Origin: Trichostrongylus colubriformis
Lineage: Eukaryota; Nematoda; Chromadorea; Rhabditida; Trichostrongylidae
Direction: 5' to 3'
DNA: 64,000 bases
NCBI GenBank assembly: GCA_963978905.1
Contig: OZ022256.1
Span: 2,525,501 to 2,589,500 of the forward strand
Below, piece by piece: positions 40,951 to 53,347 of the stretch. Position 1 is the first letter of the stretch, and every line of letters starts with the position of its first letter. The notes below the pieces were generated by a model. That model ran no database searches. It saw only the letters and a program-made list of their open reading frames with translations, and was not told the DNA's origin. A program made the position numbers and the translations under genes.

Positions 40951-42057
40951 AACCTCAAGGTACAACCTCTTCGAGCTTTCGCGTAACACCTTCTCCAATT
41001 GGAACTGCTCTTATGAATAATCTTCCAGGAACACACTGGTGGTACCAAGTTCGTTGCAATCAAGGAACGGGGGAGGCGGCGAGTTATTGAGTGTTGAACA
41101 CAGATTAAGGCCGCCTTCATACTTTGCGGTGCCGGCAGCAGGGCGTGGCTGCGTGTCTTTGCGCCTCCACTTCTGCCACCCTGTCTCGTTGCCTGCCTCG
41201 TCTCTGCACCTTCCCTGTACCACTCTGCCTCGCTGCCTGTGAACGCAGTAACGCTCTGCCGGCGCAAACGAACGCGGTCTGTCATTCCTTTACGCGACTG
41301 TCTTCCAATGGATTACCGTAGATGGCGAGGTGAGTATTATATATAACTAACAGTATAACTGTCTAAGTATAATATAACACTACGGGAGAATGTTGCTCAT
41401 TGCGATTAATGCAAAATCACATTACAGTTTGGCATCCATAGTGCCCTAATTTTCCAGATAGAAACCCTTGGGCCGCCGTTAGACCACGCAATTTAGCGAT
41501 TTCACGGTGTCGCGGTTCCGCATGCGAAGTTGCAGCATTGCACGATTTTAAAGTCGTAGTATCGCGTGTGAAGGTGTGATTGCACGTCGTCACAAAATTG
41601 CAGAATCGCAAAAACGCAAAATCGCGAAGCCGACAGCGGCCTACCCATCATTCTTCCTCGGCATCGTGGGTCGCAGCTGTTGCCAATCGTAGAAGACATA
41701 TTGAAGAACTCCAGTCAAAATGAGGCGGCTAAAAACGGCAATTTTGACGAAGTCCTGCTGTGTTCTTTCCGAACCTCCTCTTCATCACCTCCTACATCAG
41801 ACAGATTCATAGCGCATTCATGATGAATGACTGGACTCGTTTCGATCGCCAATCGCTCTGTTTTTCGCCTCACCAATCGCTATGACGATTAATAGGCATT
41901 CTGGTATTTATGAGGTAAGGCGGTAGCATATATGCTATACACATGGCTTCGAATCCTTATGCAATGGCTTCGAATGCATCTTATGTCATGAAGTCCACTT
42001 TCACGGAAACAAGACATAATTTATATTGTCCACCTTCAAACATCTTTTTTTTTCATT
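40951..42057. other. Flank of the BEL element, unassigned
   Basis: A minus-strand frame (40951-41285) would be continuous with the frame at 30645-30847 if the element were removed. About 41130-41280 is the GC-rich repeat also seen near 4680-4800. No gene is certain. The rest holds nothing I can name. Confidence 0.35.
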
Positions 42058-42133
42058 ATGGAATTCCTCATTGCCGTACTGATAGTTCAAGCTCAAGTCA
42101 ACAAAGCTATTTGCATACAATGCCCAACAAATG
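42058..42133 (+). CDS. Possible signal-peptide exon cut by a MITE
   Basis: MEFLIAVLIVQAQVNKAICI followed by QCPTN looks like a signal peptide and the first two cysteines of a small Cys-rich secreted domain (Ly6-like is only a guess). A long T-rich tract precedes it, but no AG acceptor sits close to the ATG. The poly-G MITE begins immediately after, so any remainder has been displaced. Confidence 0.25.
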
Positions 42134-42420
42134 TGATGGGGGGGGGGGGAGGGGGCAATTTGCTACATGTTGAACAGCAACATGTCCTAACGACGTTGAA
42201 AATTCCAATAGGGGTCGATGGTAGGTTTGGCGGGGTAAGCCATTTGGTGTTACCTGAAATCCACATTTTCACTACCTGTACGTTAAAAGAACTCTCACGG
42301 CTATCACATACTTTAAGAAAGAGCGTTGTCAGATTTTTGCGTGTTTTGAGGTGTTCGTGGTGTAATGGCATGTAAAACACAAATGATAGGTTGTGATACG
42401 TCTGCCTCCCCCAGCCCCAC
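42134..42420. repeat. MITE with poly-G start
   Basis: A G-run, then CTACATGTTGAACAGCAACA. The mirror-image half ends near GTCTGCCTCCCCCAGCCCCA. Same family as 16191-16372 and 44978-45124. Confidence 0.5.
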
Positions 42421-42469
42421 ATGACACTAAAACAGCTTGACAGGATTATATATGTGTGTATGCCATACT

Positions 42470-43057
42470 TAAAGGAATCATCCACGGAAAATGAGTTTTT
42501 CTGTTACCTATATATTCACATTGTATTTGCTTAATGTGGGCTGCAGGCAATGTTTCACGCGAAAAAATGTGAACCCGGCCAAGATACAGCACCACAAAGT
42601 CTCGGCCGGGTGGGCGGGGCCTCCAAACAGGTGCCTACCCCGTCGTCCGCCGCGGTCGGAGACACATTGTAGGAACAGAAAATTACGTTAACAGTCTTAC
42701 CCTCCGTTCCCAACCGCACCGGATGACGGGACGGACCTTTCACTCAGAAGCCCCGCCCACCCAGCGAAGAATTTAAGCAGCTGTTTTTGATTTTAGATAG
42801 CTGCTGATTATCGCCGCAACCCGCGATTTGAAAGTTACTACTAGGATGCTGAGAAAGCATGAATTGCGGGTTCGAGTCCTGTCCGACACCGAAGCTTTTG
42901 CCCATAACTCAGCATCCCAGTAGTGACTTAGGGAGCTGTATCTTAACCGAATTCTCACTTTTTCGCGTGAAACTCTGCATGCAGCCCGTATAAGGCAAAT
43001 ACAACATAAATGTAAGGGTAACAAAGAAACTAATTTTCCCGTGGACGATTCCTTTAA
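42470..43057. repeat. 430-bp palindromic element, copy 2, with nested SINE
   Basis: Ends AAAGGAATCATCCACGGAAA and, on the other strand, TTAAAGGAATCGTCCACGGG. The GC-rich centre contains CCCCGTCGTCCGCCGCGGTC and its inverse copy. It is longer than other copies because SINE-1 material lies at about 42785-42935, so the SINE arrived later. Confidence 0.8.
42785..42935 (+). repeat. SINE-1 pieces inside a palindromic element
   Basis: An inverted tail fragment (GATTATCGCCGCAACCCGCG) is followed by a head fragment from about 42838, with the B box GGGTTCGAGTCCTG and tail AAGCTTTTGCCCATAACTCA. Head and tail in opposite orientations suggest a rearranged or double insertion. Confidence 0.65.
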
Positions 43058-44977
43058 TAGTAGGTATTGACAAGCAGCAATCGAATGGCATGGTATTGTT
43101 CAATAGTCAACAAGTTAACCCCCCTCGCCTCCTTAATATGACCCCGACATTCACCACTGGCTGCAAGCCCTCATATACCGCATTCCACATGTTTTCTTCC
43201 GATTTCCAATCCAAATCCCATGGAAATCCTCTGCAATCCCCGTTCAATAGCGTTGTTTATTTAACTGAATGCACTACTGTTATTCTACTTTTGTAAATTA
43301 TCGACCCAAACGAAAAGCCAGTTATTCTGCTTATCCAATTAATTATCGTGATTGAAGTTAAAGTACGCTTTCAAGAGGAAGGCAGATAATTCGTTTTGAT
43401 ATAATTGTAGTCGTGTTGTAAACAAGGCAACAGTAAACAATTCATTCGCTCGTTAATTCGTTGCGATTTTATCGAAGTGCTGTTCGCTTTTCTTGATGAA
43501 AAAGCTGTCCTTCCATGAGTAAATGACGAGCCAGTGTGTCATCGTGGTTGGTGTAAAAAATACCGCATATGTCGCCTCCACGACGTCGCATTGGTTCCTT
43601 CTGCACCGCATCCAGTGTTTTAAACCAGCAGTTCCGCTGTCGCTCCTCTACTACCTTTTAATTTCACAAATATCAGATCTGCGAAAGTTCCAGAATGCCT
43701 GAACGCTTTCTTACCTTCTAAGGAAATTTCTGGTGTTTTTCATCCGTGAAGGAAAGTTTTGATCACGAATTTATTATCAGGGCGTGTACCGGGAGCACGT
43801 ACAAGTTCCCGGAGCAACGTTGCATTCCTCCTTCTCAATGGCACCCAGTTTTTGCTCGCATACCAAAACTCTTTTCTGATTATTCGATATCCATAATAAT
43901 TTTTAAAGAGCTTAAATCTCCACGTTTGTGTAGAAGGCTCGAAAACCCTTCGAAGGTCACCAATGAAGCCCTGAACCCATCTGAAAACCCACCGCTTTCC
44001 ATTTCGTGGAAATGCTAAGTTTACCTAACTAGTTGTCCTTCCCACCATTTTCATGGCCCTCATCAAGGCTTGCCGGTTTTTAGCTTTTCGCATTGAAATT
44101 ACATGGCTTACCGAAAATGAAAGCCAAACAAAAGTGCATCTCCAAATTATTGGGTCATTCCATAAATGATGTCATTTTTTCTGAAACTAAAATTTTTCTT
44201 ATGAAATTGCAATTTTGCGCGAAATTTATTTTACATGCGTTCGAAAGAGATTTCTCTGCTCTATGAAAAGCAATACTCAGTTTTTGAATGTGTTAGAATG
44301 GGATCGATCTTCAGGCTGGTGAAGAAGTATATTCAAAAAAATTGAACAAACCGGTAGTTAATTAGAACGTATTTCACTTTGTGAAGATCAACCGATCATG
44401 CTTCCCGTGCCTAACCCCGACCTCTTCTGATCTCTTCTGTAAGATTCCATACTAAGATGCCCAAGAACTTGCACCCTTCTTTTTCTGATCCTTCACGAAA
44501 ACACTCACGTTTATTCGAAATGAAATTTTTGTTGTCAGATCCCTTGCTCAGCAAGGCTTAATGAATCACTCGTAAGATTTTTTTTCTGCTCCATCAAAAA
44601 TATGTCTTTGTTTTGGCTGCGATTCATATTCATTCCCCCATCCATGCATCGCCTGTACACTTACAATGACCTCACTTTGGGAGCTCGTCTGCCAAAAACG
44701 CTGGATTTTTTTGTAGTCAGCTGAAAGGCACTATTAACTGAAAAGCGTTGTGAGATTTAGCTATCCATTTTCCGAAAATTTGTTTATTCAGTTGCGCTTC
44801 CAAATACCGTCACAACCCGGTTCCCAGATCACAGTCACATGCTGGCTTCAACGAGACGATTTCAAAAAGGGCACTCACTATACATCCGTTTCCAGTCGCT
44901 ATTTATGCGCCATACATTGCATTCAGAATTGCACAAACAGACGAATGTGCTGTGGTGTTCTGTCGTTATTATATTAA
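43058..44977. other. Non-coding stretch
   Basis: No gene or recognisable repeat boundary. A short inverted match, CGTGTACCGGGAGCACGTAC, lies near 43782. The 90-codon frame at 43746-44018 has no motif. Confidence 0.35.
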
Positions 44978-45124
44978 GGGAGGGGGGGGGCAGCTTGCTA
45001 GTAACATGTTTTCACATTAATTTTCTACAGTAACATCAGTTTTTACTGAATTATACATATATGTCCGCATCAACAGAATTTGTTTAAATACACATGTGTC
45101 ATGTTGAACTGCCCCCCCCCCCTC
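44978..45124. repeat. MITE with poly-G / poly-C ends
   Basis: AGGGAGGGGGGGGCAGCTTG on the left and a C-run preceded by TTGAACTGCC on the right, with ACATGTTTTCAC / CACATGTGTC as inner inverted motifs. Same family as 16191-16372. Confidence 0.6.
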
Positions 45125-46263
45125 AGTAATACAAGCGTGAACTGTTGACTTCTGCCTGCCATCCAAGAAGAGACTTCTAGAAAGATTAAGAAGAACAGGT
45201 CGATCGACTATGTGCATCAACGCATTCGATGACCTGATTAGCCTGGGATTATGAGCTGCCCAGGAAGAAGCTACCAAAGTATCACCGTTGAAACAATCAC
45301 GACCTCGATAAAGGGTTTTCAAAGGTGAGCAGGGAGGGGTGGGAGAGGGTCAGGGGAGCATGGGATGGCAGGTTCCCCGAACAGATCACGATCCCCTATT
45401 CAACGATTCCCATATGTGAAATCGATGTTCAACGAGCGCACGTATTTGGCACCCTGTGAATTGTCCGTTCGTCGTTGTTTGGTTGTGTGTCCAGCCAGCT
45501 TCCACTGTGATTGATCGTCAGCTCTCAGTACTTCATCGCGATCTGCCCATGGCATCACCGAGACGATTTACGTTTTGATGAAATACATTGATCGTCTATT
45601 CCTGATAAGAATTTTTTTATGGACCTTGAATTCAATTGTTACTGTTTTGTACGCCATCAGATCTCTCAATATTGCCTGTTTCTGGAAAATAAACATTTCA
45701 ATGAGCCAAACTACTTATAGGTATATGGCTAAACGAATTTCAAATAAACATATTTTGTTCAGGTTACCCAATTCTTTTCGACTTCTCGCTTCATAGCATT
45801 CAATAACGGTGTGATTTCATTATTTCCTCATAAGCAAAAATTGAAACGGGAAAAATTCGAGAAAAAAACAACAAGTCCCTTAAATTTTCTATTTTTTTTT
45901 CAAATTCGTCGTCTCTCATTAGAAAGCCTTTACTACTCAGAGATGAATTTATGAAGTGATGTTCAGTAGATCTGACAAGTAATCGGGGATCATGTGATCC
46001 CATTCACGGCTCACACTTGATTCATCCGAATCCCGAGGTTTTCAAATGCAGAAGAATCCAAATACTCACAGAAACGATTATCAGTATTCATATTGTTATT
46101 AACAACAGTATTGACAACAGCGTTTTCATTATTCTTATTGTTTCGCTATTCCTATTGAATCAGATGATTAAATGCAAGCCACAAAGTTAAAATGTTTCTG
46201 TCTGCTGTCTATTGACTGCATATTCTTTCTCTGTCTGCTTTTGTATCCGTCCGCCCATAACTC

Positions 46264-46264
<1 letters not shown>

Positions 46265-46306
<42 letters not shown>

Positions 46307-46319
46307 GTCTGTCCGTCTA

Positions 46320-46397
<78 letters not shown>

Positions 46398-46480
46398 GGT
46401 CTGTCTGTCTGTCGGTCTGTCTGTCTGTCGGTCTATCTGTCTGTCTGTCTGTCTGTCTGTGTCTGTCTGTCTGTCTCTCC
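46265..46480. repeat. (TCTG)n microsatellite
   Basis: About 54 units of GTCT/TCTG with a few substitutions (CTAT, CCGT, CGGT). It produces long spurious frames on both strands made of LSVC or TDRQ repeats. Flanked by non-coding sequence (45125-46264 and 46481-47520), where nothing else was found. Confidence 0.98.
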
Positions 46481-47533
46481 CTCTGCCTCTTTGCCTCTCC
46501 GTATTCCTGGATGCCTGTCCGTTTCCTCTAGATATCCAAGAGTATCCGGCACTGGTATGACCCGGATACATGGAACAGAATGGCATGCTTTTGGGCGGGC
46601 AAGATTGACAGAAATAGGCTGTAATCTCGGCATACATCATTCGGTGCGCAAGAGCACAAAAAACGTAAGACGCTAGCAATCTATTCAAACTCCTCACACA
46701 TTATGAAATTTTTCGAGCTATGTGGTGGCTTTACTCTTTTTTTGTACTTTTAGGTTTTTCTAACTCAACTCGTGTATTACATAAACAGATTACTACGGAA
46801 TATGTCAACCATAAAAAGATGCTATAAAAATTGCAGCAGGAACCATTCCATTTTCGCAAACAACTGCTTTGACTAACTCTTCAAATATGAATTTTGTAGA
46901 AGCGGTTTATCGTTTCAGTTTCCGTCCACATGTTCCACTTATTTTCTCAGATTCGGTGGAAAATTACCAACGTTGTCTAATATGTGTGCAAAAGTGTCCA
47001 AACAAGTTCCACTGTTTTGAAAAATTGGCTCCGAGAAAACCCGGCCCACATTTGTGGAAAGTGCCTGGAGCAAATGATTTCGCACGAAAATCGTTTTTAG
47101 CCGCACAAAAGGTTCCACCTTTTAGTTGAAATATGGGATGATTTCGGTCTGAATTTCGAAAAAATTTTATTCTGAAAGTTACTAGTATAACATCTCAAGT
47201 TGGTATCGAAAACTAAAAATATCAAAATCAGTATTTATTTTAAGAATTTCACTCCAAAATTCTAAAAAATTATTCGATCTGAAAATTTACCGGAATGAAA
47301 AACTAAAAAGAAAATTTCATTCTGAAACCTAGAAAAAACTGCTTCTGTTTGCTCGCTTTGTTGCTGTTTCGCTTGACTTTCATTGTTATGTCCATGGCTC
47401 TAGTGATTTATTGATTTTTCTATGCATGTTCATTTCTTATTGATCGGTCGAAATGAATAGATTAATGATAATTGGTTTCCGATCAATAATGTCAATCTCA
47501 CACTTGTCATGATGGTTTTTTAGAAGACCTGGC

Positions 47534-48295
47534 ATGCAAGATCAGGAAATAATTCTCGACTCTTCATCAGAGGAATCAATCGTAGGAGAGCAGGTTTCAT
47601 TATTTCGCATAACAGTGGTGTAGGAGGTTGTTTGTGTCAGCAATCGATTATTGATTAGTTCCTCCTGGATTTTTATGTCAAAACGTTTCCGTAGAAGTAT
47701 TTTCATTTTCAGGCTAAAAAGCTCTTCGAGATATGTGATAAAGATGAAAAAGGCTATATTGACAAGGTCAGTCCCACAAAAATCGACTTTGATTGTTTTT
47801 TGATATTTTTGATTGTCTTTGATTGCGCGCCGATTTTCGCCACAGCCCGCGATGCGAAAGATTTTATTTGATCGCTTTTGATTGTACTTTATTATCGTTA
47901 ATTGACCAATTAAATTTAATTAGGGTCTGAGTGATACCGGGGCTTGGGAATCGTTGTGTTTGATTTTTTTTTAAATCAGCAAGCTTCTGAATTTCTCACC
48001 AATAAAATGTGATGAATGACGCTCTATACATTTCCACTTTTTATTTTGTTCAGTTTTGTCCATTTTATAATCGACTAGTAATCATTTAATCGATTGAACA
48101 CAATTTTTATATAATTTTCTCGAATTCGTATTGTGATTCAACCATCATACAAGGGGATGACGAAAAGTCATTTTCAGAATGATTTAAATGGCCTAAGCGA
48201 ATTCGTCTCCTTGTATGATATACAGGAGATACAGAAAAAAGTCGACGAGAGTCAAGAAAAACAGATCAGCAGAGAACAGTTCACGCAGATAATTA
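47534..48295 (+). CDS. EF-hand protein, first three exons
   Basis: Exons 47534-47593, 47713-47766 and 48178-48295 join in phase. ATG lies 11 bases after TGGTTTTTTAG, a very good spliced-leader acceptor, which fixes the start. Exon 1 is acidic (MQDQEIILDSSSEESIVGEQ). Exon 2, AKKLFEICDKDEKGYIDK, is a helix plus Ca-binding loop (DKDEKGYIDK) of an EF-hand. Exon 3 completes its second helix and gives a second, weaker EF-like unit (IQKKVDESQEKQISREQFTQ). Spacing and the CDKDEKGY motif resemble the N-terminal EF pairs of RASEF, CRACR2A and Rab11-FIP3 proteins, which act with Rab GTPases; the match is only by eye. The donor after exon 3 is ATTA|GTGAGT, phase 1. Likely later exons are at 49610, 58504, 59453 and 63188. 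Confidence 0.65.
47826..47865 (-). repeat. SINE-1 tail fragment in an intron
   Basis: GCGCCGATTTTCGCCACAGC and CCCGCGATGCGAAAG is the inverse of the SINE-1 tail ATCGCGGGCTGCGGCGATAA with a few changes. It lies in the EF-hand gene's second intron. Confidence 0.5.
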
Positions 48296-48599
48296 GTGAG
48301 TGTTTGTTTACTTGACTGATTGTTATTGAGGTACTACGAGGATTTGGTGGGAGGGACATTTTATAGAATATTGATCACATATGTACGCTCCAGTTGGGCT
48401 AGTGCACACTACTACTGCGCGGGGGCGTCAGATGCTCAATCAAAATTGCTTTTTCCTATCAATTCACTTATCATCCATCTCCGCCAAGTACGGGCGGGTC
48501 CCCGCTCTTTTCAAGTATGCTATGTATGCTCAAGATGGCTTCGACGTTGTTCATTTGTGACAATTTTTCCCGGTTTCAAGACTGCCTTGGAATGAAGTA

Positions 48600-48897
48600 A
48601 CGAGTTTTTCCTGTACGGACCGCCCATTCAGGGTGCGCTCCGCCCACTGATCCCGGGCCTCTATCATGACTTTCAGAAACTCGTGGCTAACCTTAACCCA
48701 TATTTTCTTCACGTTTGGACCAATTTCGAACCGAGTTTAACTTGATCCATGTGTGGTCTTTTCTTCTTGCCTCATGCCCTACCATACCAAATTTGTCTCC
48801 AGCCCCACAGGTTTTTTTGTTATGCCTAATTCCGTGACAGACCGACGGACGGAAGGGCGGACCGACAGACGAAGCGTTTTATATTTATAGTAAGAAT
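48600..48897. repeat. Dispersed repeat with CTTCGTCTG end (copy 2, inverse)
   Basis: Inverse of 8654-8965: shares CCGACAGACGAAGCG, TGTTATGCCTAATT and GGTGCGCTCCGCCCACTG. Lies in an intron of the EF-hand gene. Confidence 0.6.
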
Positions 48898-49609
48898 AAT
48901 TGATGTGTCAAACATGTTAAAAGTTGGAGATTGCAATGGTTTCACATGGTTGACATGTCCCAACGCGTTCCACGTTATTACGAGAAGAACCGCCCTGGAG
49001 GAGCTCGTTCCATCAAGAGACCCCCTCCCTGCCTAGGAGAGCCCTTTTCTTGATCCATGGAAAATTCGGCCTCTCGGATCCATTGCACAGCACACAACTG
49101 TTTGGAAACCCTCTGATAGAATTAGACTTTCCTACGTCCATTTGACCAACCTTACTATTATACAAGCACAGCTTTTTAGTGAATTTGTTCTGCCACTCCC
49201 ACCAGCTGCGAGGGGGCCGGGTCGACTTACTATCCTACATACAATGACTGTTAAGCCGATTCTCCCGCGGACGGATAATGTGCCTTTTAGCCTTCCATAT
49301 GTTGTTGCAAGCTGAGCATCCTTATATCGTCACGTTCCCAACTGAGCATGATCTGAAGTGTGAGCTCTTGTAAATGAAATGTTGGGAGGGACCGTAATTC
49401 GTGAACGATTCAAGGCTCAAATAAGTCAAGAAAATCAAATATACTTCACCTTTCTGTGGTGCAACAGGGGATCCCGAGTTGAAGCAAAGTTCTCGAGCCA
49501 TTCGCCCTGAATTACTCATTATCTTCCCCTCGTTTATGTGGCTAGAAGGCCTTTACAATGTTGGTGTTGTTATTGTTGTTGCAGTGGTCCAATTAACTAG
49601 ATTATACAG

Positions 49610-49696
49610 TGGCCCAGTTATGTGTCCGGCAACCTATTCGATTTTTTAGGAGAGCTCGTTAGTTCTCAAAACAACAACTTTGAATCATCCAGTGAG
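49610..49696 (+). CDS. Candidate internal exon of the EF-hand gene
   Basis: Follows TTATACAG and ends at GAG|GTACGC, 29 codons, phase 0 at both ends: WPSYVSGNLFDFLGELVSSQ then nine residues rich in Asn and Ser. Its outgoing phase matches the exon at 58504. Its incoming phase does not match exon 3 at 48295, so at least one exon between 48296 and 49609 is unseen, or this exon belongs to another gene. Confidence 0.35.
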
Positions 49697-49799
49697 GTAC
49701 GCCTTTTCCTCTCTTACAGGACGTTTTATTTGTTTACTTGTTGGTTTATTGATTTTTTCACTTGTTCATATACTTGTTCATCTATTTATCTGCAAAATT

Positions 49800-50060
49800 T
49801 ATCGGGCGGAGATGGTGTAGTGACAGATGACGTGCATTCGCGCTGTCACGATCACCGCTCAGGCTAACCAAGCCTTCTATCCCTCCGCAGTCAATAAATT
49901 GGAATCATACTGGTCCGGAAGTAGAAAAGCAGTGATTTCCAGATCGGCTCGCAGCTACACTTCACTGTATAGGTCAAATTGCATTCACATGTCAAAACGA
50001 TTCTGAATAGAACCTGCAATGCGCGGCGCGTCCCATAGAAGGATTTGATTAGCACCAGAA
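49800..50060 (+). repeat. SINE-2 copy
   Basis: tRNA-like head GGAGATGGTGTAGTGACAGA, block CAGGCTAACCAAGCC, GGCTCGCAGC, and the 3' motif GCGCGGCGCGTCCCATAGAA followed by GGATTTGATTAGC. Confidence 0.7.
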
Positions 50061-50739
50061 TCTTTATTCTCCATCCCTAATAAGGTCGTAGAGCCATATG
50101 GATGGGAAAAGCGCATATAACCTCGATTGTTTGCGTGCAAATATTCATATTTTAATGCTATCAAAGTCGTGATTCTGTGAAAACACCTAGATTTAACCTC
50201 CCACGTCACTATACCCACGCTACCATGCTTTAGGGCTGCCGATATCTCTGCATAGATCACTTCGTTGGAAACACACTGTTCCTCTGTGGAAGAGGGGAAA
50301 ACATGCATTTTTGTTGTGTCGATCTCGATTTATTGAAAAACAAGCCATGTCAGAAAATATTTAGCAGAATTCTAGGCTGCAGTCATACTCGGCGGCTTGC
50401 GACGGCGATAGATCTTATCGATCGCTAAATACCGCTACAGTGGTATGTGCCCAGCTGCCTGTGGCTTTTGACCAGAGCGACGGTGGGAGACAGAAAATGG
50501 GACCAACCTCTTATCCACCCAAGTCCGCAGGCCACTCCCAATCACGCGTGCAACTGCACGAATTTTACTAATATGCCTTCCATGCTGAAGGGCATGGGTA
50601 GGCGGGCTCTACATGGGTGGCATCGATTCAGCGGGGATTAGGTTTATGAAATGTGATCACCCATGTCGACTCCATTTTTTGAACATTCTGAGCTTTTGAT
50701 GGTGATGCTGGAAACGGCTTAGAGTGCCATATTGATGAT

Positions 50740-50895
50740 GGGGGGAGGGTGCATTTTTTGAGCTTCGAGCAGGAACTTCACATTACCTTAGGCATTATCT
50801 TTGTATGATCATTCATGACACTTACGGAACGCTCTTGTCACGTCAGTCATGTGAGGTTTGTGAATGTTAAGGATTCAGCCAATTGTCCCCTCCCC
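50740..50895. repeat. Possible poly-G family MITE beside the foldback mariner
   Basis: GGGGGGAGGGTGCATTTTTT on the left and CAATTGTCCCCTCCCC on the right, with GTCACGTCAGTCATG in between. Weak resemblance to the poly-G family. Its right end lies about six bases from the mariner. Confidence 0.4.
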
Positions 50896-50901
50896 TTAGT
50901 A

Positions 50902-51579
50902 TTCGGTTGATCGGAAAGTTTTGATAGGGTCGAGATTTTTTTCTATTTTATGTTATAACTCAGCAAACAATGCAAGCTAATCAACAATATAACAACTATA
51001 GTTAGTCATAACATTGTCCGACCTGACGGGCAGGTCAGCGATTCCCTTCTCCCAGAAGTTGGAGGATAAGGAGTCAAAGAAGTCACCGATCACTTGTCCA
51101 AGGTGGTCATAGTTGACGAATTTTTTTATGCTAGAAAAGCTTCGAGAGACCGGAACAAGTGATAATCTGGAAGGACAATATCAGGTAAATATGGAACCGT
51201 GTCCCAACCCAGCTCTTCCAGTTTTGCCCGGGTCCCTTTCACAAGTAATTGACCCGTGCAAAGTTGGAGGAGCCAGCTTGGGACACGGTTCCACATCCAC
51301 TATGTTATTGCCCCGTTAGATCACCACTTGTTCCGGTCACTCAGGGTTTTCCTAGCTAAAAAAACTATGACCACCTTGAACAAGTGCTCGGTGACTTCTT
51401 TGACTCCCAATCTTCCCAGTTCTGAGAGAAGGGAATCGCTGACCTGGCCGTTAGGTGGGACAATGTTGTGGCTAGCTATAGTTATTATATTGTTTATTGT
51501 TGATCAGCTTGCATTGTTTGCTGGTTATAAAATAAAACAGAGAAATCTCGACCCTATCAAAACTTTCCGATCAACCTAA
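50902..51579. mobile_element. Inverted-duplicated (foldback) mariner, 678 bp
   Basis: TA flanks both sides (50900-50901 and 51580-51581). Terminal inverted repeats read TTCGGTTGATCGGAAAGTTT (left) and TTAGGTTGATCGGAAAGTTT (right). The inverted match then continues far inward: GACAATGTTGTG-type, CAGGTCAGCGATTCCCTTCT and GGAACCGTGTCCCAA occur on both arms in opposite orientation. The right arm encodes the end of a mariner transposase (LDHHLFRSLRVFLAKK in one frame). Both arms are thus copies of the same 3' part, giving a hairpin element with a loop near 51230-51250. It cannot encode transposase. Confidence 0.88.
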
Positions 51580-52078
51580 TACATTCAGCGAGTTGCCCCC
51601 CCCCCTACCCTTAGTACAGCATCCAACTGCTCTTCGCCAAGACGCGCAATTCCTCCAGAACCACATTTGCACATTCCTGTGCTTGTGGGTACATCACGTC
51701 ATTTCAGTTCCATATCTCTGTCCATGTTTGGTTTACTGGTACTCATGAAACTCATCTATTTTGTTGCTGCGCTTCATTGAAAGCAATTTCCTACTTGAAT
51801 TGCTCATTTTCCTCTCAACCCGCCCTGGAAGATGTCGTTGTTTTGTTTTGTTTTGCTCAACAAGTCTTTCTTTCGTTTCAGCCCAGTTTGCTTGCTAATT
51901 TGTTTTTTTTTTCAACGCAAATTCGATATGGTTGCTAGCTTAACGCTGCACTGGCTTCTGTTAATCCGAGAACATTACTAATTGGCTCGAATGTCAGGAA
52001 GCCCTACGGTAATCGATCAGGTTAGCTGGGAATGATGTACTTCTTTCATTGGGATTCTTCGCTTATCGACATCTAGTA

Positions 52079-52500
52079 CCTCGAAGGAATAATGTACTGA
52101 GTTTCTCTTTTACCCTTTTTTACCATTTTTTTGTTGTATTTGCTCAATAAGAGCCGTATGTAAAGTTTCACGCGATAAAGTGAGAATTCGGCTAAGATAC
52201 TGCTTCTCAAAGTAGTGAGGGAGGAGGCAGGGCCTCAGAATAAGTGCCCTCCCCGTCGTCCACCACGGTCGGAGGCGCATTGTGAGAACAGAATATTATG
52301 TAAACAGTCCTAGTCTTCGTCTCTGACCGCGACAGACGACGGGGCGGGCATTTACTCTGAGGCTCCCCCTTCGGACACCACTTTGGGGAGCTGTAACTTA
52401 GCCGCATTCTCATTTTTCGTTTGAAACCTCCTTAAAAGCCAAATACAATATAAATACACGGGTAAAAATGAAACTCACTTTTCTATGCCCTATTCCTCCA
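52079..52500. repeat. 430-bp palindromic element, copy 3
   Basis: Shares TTGTATTTGC, AAAGTTTCACGCG, CCCCGTCGTCCACCACGGTC and the mirrored half ending CTATGCCCTATTCC. The left and right ends have drifted. Confidence 0.75.
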
Positions 52501-52647
52501 ACCGACACCCCCCCCCCCCCTCCTTCACTCCGATCGCTTATATTCTTGTATGTACATCCTCACCACACCCAAAACAAGAACAAAACAAAACTACAAATGT
52601 AATGGACACTAAAGCCCGTTACTGGAGAATGCATCAAAAACTCATGA

Positions 52648-52832
52648 GCAAGGGGGGGGGACAGCTTGATAGATGCTGAACAGTAACATACTTTTATACA
52701 TGTCTGCCATAAAAATGTCTCTTTGATGCCACATTCATATAGTATACCTACATGATCCTGAATTAACTGTACTGTTCAAACTTTAAGTTAAGACATGTTA
52801 GCTTTCAATATGAGACGAAATGCCCCTCCTCA
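52648..52832. repeat. MITE with poly-G start
   Basis: AAGGGGGGGGGACAGCTTGA on the left, ATACATGTCTGCC and AGACATGTTAGC as inner inverted motifs, and AATGCCCCTCCTC at the right end. Confidence 0.55.
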
Positions 52833-53347
52833 TTTGTATAGTACACTCCTTTGCTTTCTGAGTTTTACTGCTTCGAATGATCTATACATATTTTTATAGC
52901 ATTTTCATTTCCGAATTGTTGTGGTCTGTGACGAAAAAGCTGGACTCTCCACAAAAGGGAAAGTTCTCGCCCCTGGGAGCAGCCCAGTCTGCTTGCTCAT
53001 TCGTTTTTTCAGCGCAAATTTAATATGGCCGGGCGACCACAAAGCATAAGCCAATGCTCCCACCCTTCTGGGTGACTGAGACCAATAAAGCATTCTTTTA
53101 GAGCTTGGAAACTTGTCCCAAGCGGGCATTAGAATCTTTTTTGTGGTTGATCTGTCTCTCCCCTTCTTTCCATGCCTCTTACTCCTAAACTGTTCTCTTA
53201 GATTTGTTATTTGCAGTTCTTGAGCCATCCATAAAACGGTAATCCGGTCCCCATGCCCATAATGAGCTCTTTGGCTCCACCCCTTCCGTTAGCCCATCCG
53301 ACAAATTGTATGATAGCTTGCAAGGGGTTGACGTAGCAGTATGCTTT

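Noticed and set aside
46172..46697. Long frames of repeated LSVC or TDRQ residues on both strands
   Set aside because: They come from the TCTG microsatellite, which is open in several frames because its unit is four bases without stops.
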